A stretch of DNA of 64,000 nt from Rhodosporidiobolus odoratus (Eukaryota > Basidiomycota > Microbotryomycetes > Sporidiobolales > Sporidiobolaceae): NCBI GenBank assembly GCA_034387635.1, contig JAOANU010000009.1:62001-126000 (forward strand), written 5' to 3'. The translations under genes and the position numbers were made by a program. The notes beneath the pieces were generated by a model. It saw only the letters and a program-made list of their open reading frames with translations. It did no database searches and was not told where the DNA came from. Below are positions 23,440 to 34,335 of the stretch, in pieces (the first letter of the stretch is position 1; every line of letters starts with the position of its first letter).

Positions 23440-23797
23440 TGCAGGAACTACCGATGTCGAACCGTAAGGCGAGACCAGAGTTGCTGCTTGAGTGAGGGAG
23501 GAAGATGTGAGGGTCGTTGTAGTCGAGCGAAGACGGACCGAGACCAAGAACAATGAACTGATCCTGGTTCTCAGAACAACGAATAGGGGTAACTAGCGCT
23601 AGAGGAGAAGGAAGCAGCTACGGATTCCACCAAGTCCACCTTCAATGTTGAATGATCCATCTACTTCATACCGGGTAAATATAATCGACTGTTATACACA
23701 AGTCTCTTAGTATGAGGATACTCGTGAGTATCCTAGGGGAAGTAGGACTTAGCAGCGAGAGTGGGAAGGACTACGTGTGAGGAGCCATTTCCTTACA
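23440..23797 (-). repeat. 5' LTR of the gypsy element (358 bp)
   Basis: Begins TGTAAGGAAATGGCTCC at 23797 and ends GGTAGTTCCTGCA at 23440, so it has TG...CA ends. The outer flank is the target duplication GATTG at 23798-23802. Against the broken 3' LTR it is identical over bases 1-59; I count about seven differences over the remaining 300. Confidence 0.93.
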
Positions 23798-24257
23798 GAT
23801 TGGCCCCTGCCTTGTAGTCCTCATTGTATGGTTGGCAGAGTTTCTGCTATCAATGGTTTTCAACATACTTCTTACGTGCCATTGCCCTTGAAGCTTTCTT
23901 CATTTGCAACCGACTTGCTTGTGACAGGGCTGGGAAGAAGGCCATGGCAGGGCCTGGGACACATTTTCTGGCACACCTTGCGGTGGTTATCGATCCTGAG
24001 CACTTGATGATCAATTGCCAGAGTGAGGATCTCTTGCAGCCCGGCAGCCTGGACTAGTTGACAGGTGTGATGCGACATGTTCACATCTGGGGCAGAAAAT
24101 CCGGCCGTCAGGTTGCTTCGCCCCTTTCTCCATGCTTGTGATGCCATGTTTTGTGGTGCCCAGTGTGCTCTCCATGTATAGAATCAGGCTCCAAGGCTGC
24201 AAGATTGGATGCTTTAGGTGAAACCTGCTTGACCACGTGCTGACAATCTGGTAAGAG

Positions 24258-24717
24258 TAGAGCATAGCAGCCCAGAAACCGGCCAAATACGGGTCCGGGA
24301 GTGCCCGCATACGGGTATCCCTTACACGGGTAGGTCCCGAACCCGGACCCGAACCCGCATGGGCAGGGGTGAATCATAAGAGGCCCGTATTCGGGATTCT
24401 TGGTACATTGTAATTGATGCTTTGTGTCTACCTCTTCCGTGCTCCTGCTGCCTTGCCTGTGACAACTCTAGAAAGCTTAGAGAGCCGCAAAGTCGAGTTT
24501 GCTGCCTCTCCTCCTCATCCTTCCGCTCTCGCTTTCGTTGCTTTCTCATTGGCCCGTGCACGCCCGAATACGGGCCCAAACAACCCCAGAAACGGGGATC
24601 CGGGGCCCAGAATGCTTGCCCGGACCCGGATTTAGCTGAGGGTGGAAACATGGCCCCGGAATACCCAATCCGCCGTCATCGGGGTCCGGGCTCCGGGCTC
24701 CGGGCTGCTATGCTCTA
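24258..24717. mobile_element. hAT-like MITE, 460 bp
   Basis: The ends are TAGAGCATAGCAGCCC and GGGCTGCTATGCTCTA, a terminal inverted repeat of about 16 bp. The 8-bp word GGTAAGAG flanks both sides (24250-24257 and 24718-24725), and copy 1 has the empty site at 9229-9236. An 8-bp duplication and a T-A-G-A-G start fit the hAT superfamily. The interior is rich in CCGGACCCG/CGGGTCCGGG words and has no coding capacity, so it is non-autonomous. Confidence 0.88.
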
Positions 24718-26183
24718 GGTAAGAGAGAGAGGGAGAGACGAGTTGCTTCGAGCAATAAAGGCCACCTGGACCATCCAAGTGGGGGAAGGAGGGGAGGTAT
24801 AGTAACTACTCCAGATCAGAATGAATGCAGAAGTATCATGAATGAAGTTAAAAGCAAGGACAAGGCAAGACCGAATGTTCAGCGATCTGCCCCACCTCTC
24901 TCCCCTTCCACTCAGGACTCATCTCCTGCCTGTGGAGGTCCCTCTACCGCCTCGAACACCCTGCCAATTGCCCCTACCGGTCTGAATCGGCTGCTAACCC
25001 CTAGACGCACCACTCCCCACAACCTGCTTGCCCTGCTGTGCCTCACCGCTCTTCAACTCAAATTCCTGTTCCGCCGACTTCACTGAACAGCGCACATGAT
25101 AGCGCTTCTTGCAGTCCCCCTTGCACTGTTGTTCAACACTTGCTGGGCACAGCTATGGAAACCCTGGCAGCAGCAGACAAGGGTGTATTGGAGATCACCT
25201 TGCCTTGAATGGCCTGCGGGGAAGATATGGGACCTGATCATAGGCACAAAGAGAATGCCGTGCCAGCAAAAAGTGCAGAAATGGGGGGGCAGAGTGCTGG
25301 TGTGCTGGCCATGTGCCGTAATCAAGGCCCTGTCCTGTTAGCTGTGCCCACAGCGAAGTGCTGCACATCCAGACTTGCCCTTCAAGCTCTTCAACCACGA
25401 GTGTTGGACTGCTGAGTAGCCAGCCCGTCACCAGCGGCTGATGTCCCGCATATCAAGCGACTACAAGGCACTTTACAGCTTGACAGTCTAGCAAAATGAA
25501 CTGAGAGCACAAAGGAGGTTGGCGGAGTGACCTTCTTAATTGGGAGAGAAAGGGTCCCACACTCTCAAGACTGTATTGCCTGAAACATGACCTATGCACT
25601 GGAGCATTTATCACATATACAGAAATACCATGAGACAGTATAGACACTCTCAAGGGCAGCTGGGACAGGGGAGACAAGGATCTTCCCATCAGTATCCTGC
25701 TCCTCCTTTGCCCAGACATGAGAGTTGGTGCATGATGTGGGTAATCAAGCAAGCGTTTATCTCACCCCTGCTAATCTGGCCCATGTAGGGCAAGGTTGTC
25801 TCGTGTTTCATTCTGTTCTCTGGTCTTGCCTGTCTAGATGCTGCTTCTCCTGGGTCATCTGCAGAGCTGCGGTCACGATCTAAGCCAAGGCTGTGTTGAA
25901 TGGTGCAAAGGCTTGTGAAGTTTCGTCCCACCAGATACCAACCAGGCATAGGAAGAGGGAGGCACTCTCTGTTATCACAGATGGACCCCAATGTACGGCT
26001 TTGTTGACTGCTTGTATTCCTGCACTGCTCTTTGTTGAGGTAGGCAACAGGTTCCCGCTACAGACACACCTGAAACAACGTCTCTTGACATTGGAGCGGG
26101 CAGCAACTGCAAACGCGGCACTGAAGAATCGTTCAAGAAGAACATGTCAGATATATAGATACATTGGCGTTTTCTGGCTCTGT

Positions 26184-26274
26184 GGCCAGATGTCCGAGTG
26201 GTTAAGGAGATAGACTCGAATGTTTCGTCATCTATTAGGCTTTGCCTGCGCAGGTTCAAATCCTGCTCTGGTCG
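26184..26274 (+). tRNA. tRNA-Ser (CGA), with intron, second copy
   Basis: Same sequence as 7679-7769: acceptor GGCCAGA/TCTGGTC, anticodon loop C-T-CGA-A followed by a 9-nt intron, T-arm GGTTCAAATCC. Both copies look intact. Confidence 0.93.
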
Positions 26275-26690
26275 TTCTTCTTTTTCCCCCCTTGGCTGTC
26301 ACCTCTTGAACGCCCAACTTGCCTGCTCCATAAAACTGTTGCCAGACTAAGTGCCTCGTGTGCATAGAAAGAAAAGGCAATGTTGCCTCGGGAGACGGGA
26401 GTATAACAAGCCATTGTTTGGTCACCTGTGCACAGTGCAGTACACCAGATGCAACTTTGGCGCTTCCGGCAGGATACATCTCCTTGCCCTCGTCCGCTGT
26501 CTTGCCTTCTCTACTGCTTTCCAGTTCATCCAATGAGCTGATCTGTAGGAGTTACTATACCTCCCCTCCTGCACCTATTGTGATGGTCCGCTGTGCGGCT
26601 AGTGGTCAAAGTAACTTTAAGCAATATTTTTCTGCTTTCTCTGTGACCTGAGCAAATGAGAATGACCTGGTACCTTGACACAATACTGTA

Positions 26691-27038
26691 GATGAGACAA
26701 CAAGTGCGCAATGGCAAGCATAAGGGTACAACACTAACTAAGCTTGAGGTGCAGCCAGCTTGGGAAGGCAAACATCGAGGTGAGGGAAGTCACAGGGAGG
26801 CAAGGCAGCTCGTTTTTGAACTTACCAGCTCCAAAATACATTCTCAGCTGTTGTCTGGCAAGGGTTAGCCGTATGAGAGGAAGCGAAGCCAGGTGAATAA
26901 AACAGGGCATAGTGATCACCTTCATCTGACACAAAGGCAACAGTAATCAGGACGACCCCTGCAACGTCAGAGTGGGAAGTGTCGAGGGTGGGAGAAAGAG
27001 AATGAGACGCTCGGCGCGAGAACGCTCAGAGTATGATT
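26691..27038. other. Spacer, no gene seen
   Basis: Lies between the duplication edge and the first LINE fragment. No domain or repeat relation was found. Confidence 0.5.
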
Positions 27039-27573
27039 GTTTGTTTGTTTATTGCAAGTTCAGAGTCTGTATTGGGCCATTGGCCCATGTAGACTACAAG
27101 AGAGATGGAGGGGGAGAAAGGACACAAGGCACATATGACAAGTGAAGAGAAGAGAGGACGCCCGAGGCGAGAGAAGGACAAGAAGGGGGAAGAAACAACT
27201 CCATCACTAACTCACTGCTTCACTGCACCCCTGCTGTTCTCCGTCACTGTGGCATAAAGCCGCGGGAAGCGATCAGTTGCGTTGATGTAGGTAAGGATTG
27301 CTGGGAGGAAAGCTGCTGAGGAAAGGAGGGCACTGAGAAGAGGGAGGTGCCGGGTAGGGAGGGAGGAGAGGAGGGCGGAGTGCTGGCTGGTGTGGTGGGC
27401 AGTGGAAGAAGAAGTGCTAGCGTGTCTCTCAAAGAGATGTGGATAGAGCTCCTCCTTGTCCCAACGTGAGTGTGAACGGGACTCCGGGACAGAGGAGGGA
27501 GAGGAAAAAGTAGGAGCTGTGGGGGAAGAAGAAGACCTCCGAACGCTGAAAGGGGAGATGGCGTCGGCGTATA
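27039..27573 (-). mobile_element. LINE family B 3'-end fragment with (AAAC)n tail
   Basis: The plus strand starts with GTTTGTTTGTTTATT and runs into CTGTATTGGGCCATTGGCCCATGTAG, a block shared with 27574, 33840, 36268 and 39120. The reverse strand still reads a LINE C-terminal motif related to LPTRHLPPLSS and LTYINATDRFPRLYATVTENG, in broken frames. The tetranucleotide tail at the 3' end is as expected for target-primed insertion. The 5' part is missing. Confidence 0.7.
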
Positions 27574-27870
27574 GTTTGTTTGTTTGTTTGTTTGTTTTGT
27601 TTCAAGTCCAAAGTCCGGATCGGGCTAAAGCCCCATGTAGACTACGAGATAGAAAGGGATCCCAAAAATAAGGCATGTACAACAAGGGGACAGAAGAAGG
27701 GGGGCACAGGACACGAGAGAAGGATGAGAAGGGGGAAGAACCGGCTCCATCGCTACCTCACCGCTTCACTGCACCCCCGCCGTTCTCCTCCGCCATTCAC
27801 CGCTTCGCTGCGCCGCCACCGTTCTCCATCACTGTGGCATGAAGCTGCGGGAAGCGATCAGCCGCATTGG
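27574..27870 (-). mobile_element. LINE family B 3'-end fragment, second copy in tandem
   Basis: Begins with (GTTT)n at 27574 and repeats the family B block (GGGCTAAAGCCCCATGTAGACTACGAG). The C-terminal motif (HATVMENGGGAAKR) is on the reverse strand. It abuts the copia-like relic. Confidence 0.7.
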
Positions 27871-28916
27871 TGTATAGACTGGCGATGACGAATAAGCCCC
27901 ACTCTCCCCTTCTTGGACAGCAACTCAGAAGCCTGCTTCTTCTTGGCGAGATCCTCATTATCCCAGAAGTAGTCATGGTCCTCAACATCCCAAGAACCTA
28001 ACTTCTCTGTATCCTTCTTCGCTACTGGAACATCCTTTGCCCAACAAAGAGCCGACCCCGGAGCACCCTTCTTTTGAACGCAATAAGCCTTATGGCTGTG
28101 ACCTGCTTCTCCGCCAAGGAGAATGCCCTGTACAGCCTTGCTGCCGAGAGCAGGCGCGTCAGGATCATCGACCCAGACGTCTTGACCAAGGATGAGAGGC
28201 ACGGAGAGAGGGAAGAAGGGAGAAGGCTGAACCAAAAGAAAGTGATGAGGGGTTTCACCTTGGCTGGGAGAGTAGGGAAGGTTCTGGGTAAGGCAGAGTG
28301 CGAAAAGAAGACCTCCACTCAATACTTCTGGCTAAAGTTGCCTGAAGGAAGGAGAACAGCGGCGCGATTCTTGACTATGCGTACAAAGCCTTCGGAACAA
28401 CCGTTCTGCTGCGGAATGTAGGGAACGGAGTAGGATGGGTAGTATTCTTTTCAACGAGCATTGACTCAAAGGCTTCGGAGGTGGACTCAATGCCGTTGTC
28501 GGTCTGAAGGGTAGTCATCGAGGAAACGCGAATCTAGGAGTCCTTGAACCTCTTGCAAACTTGAGTGATGATCTGGCAAGAGGCGGAAATAATCACCGGC
28601 TTATCCGTGAAAGGTTCCCCATCAACCCAATCGCTGTCCTCGCCGAAGAAGATGAAAGAAGTACTTGGAATCCCCCAGGGTTACAGTACCCGTCAGCCAA
28701 AACCGACCACTTTTTTCTGACCGGTCGTTTTGGCTGTCGTTCGGGGTGAAGGTTCAGCTGATCGAGAGCAGTACGTAGCTCGAGTTTGAGCCTTTTTCAT
28801 GCAGAATTGAGGGAGAAAGAAAATTTTTGGCCTGTCCAAAATCTTGTGAGGAGAATCTCCCAAGTCAAAGTCTTCAAAGACTGCAGAAACACGCCGTACA
28901 GGCTACAAGCGTACTC

Positions 28917-31900
28917 CTAATTCACGAGAGCACCCACCTGCCTGAAGAAGCTCTGTGGAATGCGGCAATGTGAGGCATACTTCTTGGCCGCATAGGCTGC
29001 TTGTGAGGCAGAAAGCCCTTTTCTGTACGAATCCATGTACCGCAGTGCCTGTGTGCAGTGCTCGTCAGTATCTAGTCATTTTGCGGGAGCAAAAGGAGGA
29101 GAACATCAGACCCTTCTGCAGAATTGCTTGATGGTTTCCAGTGGGCAGGAATCGAGGGCCGCGAGCGCGGCAGCTTGCGCCTCCTTCCAAGACTTCCTGA
29201 TAGTCTGTCGGTAGCGAGCCTTGATGTAGCCCCAATACTGCATTGGACAACACGTCAGGATTACTGGCAATACAAGAGCAAGGAGAAAACAAACCATTTC
29301 AATCGGATTGAGCTCGCAGTGAAACTTGGGCAAGAAGGTGCCTGCGTGACCAGCCCTCTCGATCTGCTTCTGTAGAGCTGGCTTCTCGTTGCGGAAATCC
29401 TCGTGCAAGGAGAGCATGCGGGAGAGGCAGCAGTCGGTCTTGCCCTCCGCACACGATGACTAGCAGGAGCCATTCTTGCCCGTGATGTCAACGCCTCGTT
29501 CCTGCAATGACCAGGTCAGCGATATCGCAAGTTATGAAAGCGGTGGGACGCACAGAGAGAACAGTCTTGAGCCCTTTAGGCCGCAATTTTCCATTGCTGT
29601 CAAGGTAGGATAGTTTCTGGACTTGGCCTTGCTTCCTTTCGTCAGCAGTTTCAGGCGGGAAGTAGGTGTCGTGTTGTACAGTGACCTTCCCACTGTCCTT
29701 GACCCGCATGTTGAAGGCGTTTAGCGCATCTGTGGACAATCATCATGAGAAGAAGAAAACTGAGAAGGTCAAGAAAAGCTCACCTTCGCCTCGAGATGAG
29801 TGGGCTGACGACTGATCAAAGACGAAGAGTGCTTGACACCCCGGGTACATAGTGTCAAAGATGGCGATAGTCCGCTCAATCTGCCGAGGAAAGTCACAGT
29901 GAGCACAGCAGAGGGGGGAAAGGATGAAAGGCTACCTGAACTTTGAGCTGCTTCAAATCCCACCAAGCATCTCCCTTTGCGCCAGGGTAGATGATTGTGC
30001 GTGCTTCATGCTTGACTCTGCCTTCGTCAATATAGAAGAGCCGACCTTCCCCTTCGGGTGTGATGAATTCGGAAGTATGGATTATGCGGCCCTTGCTCTT
30101 CTTTGGTACTGCAGTCTTGCCTTCTGGTAGCCTGCGGTCAAGCTCGTGAGCGGAGAAGGAGACTGGAGAGAAGAACAATACACACCACACTTCAGTCTAG
30201 TATTCCCAAGCATGAATGCAAGACTCGTCGTGGTAGAGAGGAATAACTCGACACTGGTTCTGGAGGTCTGGGGGAACGGGAACGAGGTCGTCGCCATTGT
30301 AGGTGGTCATTCGACTACAAGTGTGATAGTGCCAGCTCGGGAACATGCAATGATAAAGGCTAAACTTGCGCTTCAAAGTCGAGCATGGCGGGCAGAAACA
30401 CCTCATTGCGATACTCGATGACATCTGCTCGTTTGTGGCCGTCAACGTAGATGCCTTTCTTGATCTTGCATCGATGCCAACCAAGTTTGCGGAGCCAGCG
30501 AGTAGCGGAAGAGAGAGAGAACTTGTCATTCTTTAACTTGATCCCGAAACCGGGAAGGAGGTGGTCTTGTAGAGCGGCTTGAAAGCTCGCCGGTGTGACC
30601 TGCAAGAGTAGAGTCAACCTTCCGAAGTTGAGGTAAGACAGCTGAGGCTTACGGTCTCGACGGGTTGTGATGCGAGGTAGTTTCGGACTCCGAGGAAAAT
30701 CGCTTCATCGTCGAGCAAACAAAGACCACAGCGGCGGCCTCCGCGCGTTTCGGCAGGTAGAGTTGCATGTGTGCGGAACTGTTTCGCAAGGAATCAAATC
30801 TACCACAGTATAGCACAGAATAAGCATCGGAAAAAAAAGGGCAAGAAACAGTGAGCTCACCCGCTTCGCCAGGTAGACCCCCTTGCCCTTGTGGCATCCT
30901 TTAGCGACCTGCTCAGATGCAACAACCTGCCTCTCGCCCTTGAGCACGAGATTTGCAAAGTTGTGCAGCCATCTCAGCATCTCGGCAGCTCGCTTCAATC
31001 CCGCCTTAAAGGCGGTACTCTCCTGTGTCTTCGTTGTTCACAACACGTCTTCCCAGCTCATGAGGTCCAAATCCTCCTCGCCTTCTGCTCCGTTGACCTG
31101 GTCAAGAAGCACATCCAATTCTTCCTCTTGCTGAAGCCTGCTCTCTTCATCAACATAGTCCGTGTCCCGGGCATCCTGTACGTGCTCCTGCGCATCCGAG
31201 TCGCCGTCGACGTCAGATTGATTGATTGATTGATTGATTCCAAGCTTAAACAAGTCGGTGTCAGGCCTACAAAAGTCCTATGTTGACTGAGCGCCTCAGA
31301 GAGGTCTTCACCGGGTAGAAGGGGTATCGATCACACGAGAGAAAAGAGAGGGGAAACCATCTGTAGAATGAATAAAACACAGAAGGGGAAAAGTGTGGGA
31401 GGGGGAGAAAAGAAAAGCCAATCCGGGAATCCGCTGCACCTTCAACTCTCTCATCAGCTCCTTCCTCTCCTCCTCATACTGCTCGCATTCCAGAAGGTAG
31501 TGTTTGCGAGTCTCCAGCGTGCCGCAATGCTTGCACAGTCGCTCTGGGTCGTCCGTGGCGTGAGAACGTTTGGAGTTCGGCTCACTCGCGCCGAGGGAGA
31601 GCGGAGGAGACAATGGACGGCCGGAGGAGGATGCGGAGGTAGAAGAAGACGAGGAAGATGAGCTGTGGCTGGGCGAGTTGGGCGCAAGAGAGGGCGAGGG
31701 GGCACGTCGTGTGGCCTCAGTGACTACTCGACTGTCGGAGGCGAAGGGTAGAGTAGGCTGACGAAGCGGCATCGGGTTGTTGAGGTTCCGTTGATATTTC
31801 TCTTCCAGTTTTTCCCGCTGTTTCCTGCGGCGCTGTAATGTCTGGCGACTGGCGGTCTCGGGAAGCGCCTTGTTGTAGTACTTCCCGCGAGCTATATCAT

Positions 31901-32361
31901 GATAGAGCGGGTCAGTGGGGGGGGGAGGTCGGGAGCATTTCAAGTCGAAGGAAGGGAAGCGTACCTTTCCTTTCCGGTTCCGTCAAAGCGGCGCGCTCCT
32001 CCTCCGTCGGCTCTCTCTGTACCCACTTGCCGGCCTCCAGAGTCAGGTGAAGTTGAAGCAGCTGTTCCTCACCCTCTTCAATTTCCGAATCCTGCTCAAG
32101 CAGATCACCCTCCACGAGACGTCCATGGTTCTCCTCCGCTTCTTTCTCTAGCCGATCCTCTTCATCAAGCAACTCGGCATCGCCTTCTGCCGCTGGCACC
32201 GGCTGCTGTAGAGGTCGACGGCGGGGGCGGTCCGAGTGAAGGGAGGTCGAGGGAGGTTCGGTTTCAGCGACATGGACAGAAGGGAGACTCGGATGGCGCT
32301 GGCAAGGGTTGTTAGTGCTACTGAAAGCATTGGCTACAGCACGCTTCTTTTTTGGCGGCAT
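28917..32361 (-). pseudogene. DDE transposase, Tc1/mariner/IS630-like, multi-exon, disrupted
   Basis: Starts MPPKKKRAVANAFSS at 32361 and ends YASHCRIPQSFFRQVGALVN at 28917. A DDE triad can be read across the exons: D in LYHDESCIHAWEY (about 30203), D in FVFDQSSAHSS (about 29820) and E in FHCELNPIEMVWGYIK (about 29300). An N-terminal helix-turn-helix-like part (SATRWLRKLGWHRCKIKKG, about 30500) precedes the catalytic domain. The YRKGLSASQAAYAAKK tail resembles fungal DDE transposases I know as a group. Breaks: a TGA at 31038-31040 after SWEDVL, a TAG near 29460 after GKNGSC, and a LINE inserted at 31216-31556. Confidence 0.82.
31216..31556 (-). mobile_element. LINE family A 3'-end fragment inside the transposase gene
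   Basis: (GATT)n at 31216-31236 on the plus strand is the 3' tail. The body matches 36950-37270 closely. The reverse strand reads the LINE C-terminal zinc motif LCKHCGTLETRKHYLLECEQ and then the common 3' end. It splits the transposase between SKRSHATD (upstream) and SDVDGDSDAQE (downstream). Confidence 0.85.
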
Positions 32362-33500
32362 GTTGTGAGGTGGGGCTTCGGAGGAAGCTTCTAACGCCCA
32401 AGTCCCGCTCACTCTTGGCACCTCTCCTGAAGTAACAAACCTAATCAAATCTATTCGATTAGAATAGACTTTTGTAATGTCCAAAATGTTGACTTGTGAG
32501 AAATCATAAAAAATATCTCGCTTTCTGACGGACCGATTGGGCTCAAAGTTGGACGGTGTATTGCCCTTGGTGAGTACAGTGCATAGCCGAAGTTACGAAT
32601 CATTCCTATAGGTTGAGGTGAGAGTGGTCGGTTTTGGCTGACAAGTACTGTAGCAGCGTGCTTCTCGAACATAGCAAAGGGAAGACGGATGGTCTCACCG
32701 AGACAGCAGGCTGCACATGACTTCTGGAAAAATTTGCTGATGTCGGTCCTGGTGAACCCCTTAGCCATGCCGAGACACAGCAGGTCGCGCATCGCATTCT
32801 TACCGGGATGCCTGAAGCGGAGGCTTCGACGCGATCAACAGAAGAAGAAGAGAGAACAGCGGCGACAGGATTTTTGAGGGAAGCCTGAGGAATGCGCTGA
32901 GCGCCGGTGACGGCGGAGAAGACAACAGAACTAGACAAGGGAGCGAGGATACGTAAAGCTGGCGCGAAGGGAACAACCAGTGGAAATGAGGTCGGAGGTG
33001 CTTGAGGCAACATGTCAGACGTTCTCAAGGAGGACCGTCTTTGCCCCAGAAAGGGGTAAGCGAGACGATAGGGACACTCTCAATCCCGACAACAAGTTGC
33101 TAAGCACCGTTGGTGGTGCTGAAGGACACCAGCGAGAGTTTACACCTTGTGACCCTCAACCGAGCGGCGGCGACATGGCTCCCCAAACATTCCTCCAGCT
33201 TGCAGCTTGCCACCGGTTCCGCGTCCCATGGCTTCAAAGCACGATGCGATGCAGCCTCTGTTTGCGCGGGAAGAGCGACGAGAGGCTCGGAAGTTACAGG
33301 GGGGTTGGATGCCGAGGCATTGTTCCCTCCTGAGAATTCACTGCAAGGGCAAGTTGAGCGGGCTGGACAAGGGTGGCACGGTGGGCTTCCCGCAGTGCGA
33401 GACGTAGCCAGGCAAGCCTGAGTTAATGGTAATGAGGCTGAGTCCGGCTTCCACTTTGAGCGCTTCCCCCCAAAGACTGCCGCTGACAAGCCTCGCCGTT

Positions 33501-33839
33501 TCTTTCTGCATGTTCCCGCTGCGGTTCCCTTTCCACCATGCTCCGGCCATCCACAGAAGCTGTGTTGTTGTCGTTGGGTTGCATGAGCATTCTCACCATG
33601 TCAAGTCGCAGACCCTGTCTAGCTTGAAGGAGCACCCAAAGGCCGTTCAGGGTGGAGGTGGCTTTTGCTACCCTAGCAACAATGTGAGGGACGAAGGTGA
33701 GGCAACTAAAGAGGATTACGCTCAGCATGATCATCTGAGGGGAGAACAGGAGCTCCACGCTGCATAGAATGATTGCGGGCAAAGGGGCGGGTGGTAGTCT
33801 CATTGAGATGAGGGGGAGGTCACGGGCTCAGACTTCTCC
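33501..33839. other. Degenerate sequence, no gene seen
   Basis: Probably the 5' part of the copia-like relic. I could not assign a domain. Confidence 0.4.
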
Positions 33840-34335
33840 AGCCTCGCCCATCCTCTTCACCGTGCCACTCTCCACCCCTCCGGCCTCTGTGGGTGTGGCG
33901 AACCCGAGCATCGTGAACACTTGTTCCTCTCTTGCCCTATCTACTCTACCCAGCGCTCCGTCCTCCTCTCCTCCCTCCCCACCCGACACCTCCCTCCCCT
34001 CAGCTCCCTCCTCTCTACAGAAGGTTTCCTCCCAGCGGTTCTCACCTACATCAACGCTACGGATCGCTGCCCGCGGCTCTATGCCACAGTGACGGAGAAC
34101 GGTGGCGGTGCAGTGAAGCGGTGAATGTCGGAGGAGAACGGCGGGGGTGCAGCGAAGTGGTAAGTTAGTGATGGATTCGGTCCTTCCTCCTTTCTTCCTC
34201 TCGCTTCCTTGTCCTCCACTCTCTTTCTGTATTGTCCTCTCTGCCTTGTTTTCGCTTCCCCCATCTCTTGTAGTCTACATGGGCCACTGGCCCGACACAG
34301 ACTTTAAACTTGGAATAAAACAAACAAAACAAAAC
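33840..34335 (+). mobile_element. LINE family B 3'-end fragment
   Basis: The plus strand reads FLSCPIYSTQRSVLLSSLPT, then LTYINATDRCPRLYATVTEN up to a stop. A 3' UTR with CTACATGGGCCACTGGCCCG follows, with an (AAAC)n-type tail at 34315-34340. This is the best-preserved C-terminus of family B in the window. Confidence 0.78.

Larger units (their letters stand above)
17335..23797 (-). mobile_element. Ty3/gypsy chromovirus-like retrotransposon, 3' LTR broken by an inversion
   Basis: On the minus strand the order is: 5' LTR (23797-23440), gag (23168-21657), pol with protease, reverse transcriptase, RNase H, integrase and a chromodomain-like end (21649-17345), a purine tract (17404-17394) and the first 59 bp of the 3' LTR (17393-17335). 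The missing rest of the 3' LTR is at 39914-40212. The element is dead: there are in-frame stops in gag (22467-22469) and in the integrase zinc finger (18680-18682), and pol opens only after the gag stop. The base after the 5' LTR starts CTTTTTTAACAATTCC, with no TGG-type tRNA primer site. Confidence 0.93.
23798..26690 (-). repeat. Segmental duplication copy 2, part A (inverted)
   Basis: Reverse complement of 7263-9688, from the gypsy target site to the edge near eL18, carrying tRNA-Ser. Differences are few apart from a 460-bp MITE at 24258-24717. It ends at CTACAGTATTGTGTCAAGG (reverse strand, about 26690); beyond that the two copies are unrelated. Confidence 0.93.
28684..32650 (-). mobile_element. 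Tc1/mariner-like DNA transposon (3967 bp) with 29-bp TIRs and TA target duplication
   Basis: The left end is CAGTACCCGTCAGCCAAAAC at 28684; the right end, inverted, is CAGTACTTGTCAGCCAAAAC at 32650. The 29-bp arms differ at three positions or fewer. Both are flanked by TA (28682-28683 and 32651-32652), the duplication of the Tc1/mariner/IS630 group. The interior carries a DDE transposase gene (28917-32361), itself cut by a LINE fragment. Confidence 0.85.
27871..33500 (-). mobile_element. Degenerate Ty1/copia-like relic, split by a Tc1/mariner-like element
   Basis: On the minus strand, upstream of the mariner insertion (33500-32653), there are traces of a TVLLENV/HV segment and a GAG-pre-integrase zinc region (LCLGMAKGFTRTDI, CAACCLGETIRLPFAMFEKH). 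Below the insertion (28680-27871) come integrase core traces (TLQTDNGIESTSEAFESML, then in another frame PYIPQQNGCSEGFVRIVKNR) and a post-integrase stretch (DVWVDDPDAP, GILLGGEAGHSHKAY). Several frameshifts and stops are present, and no LTRs were found. Confidence 0.65.
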
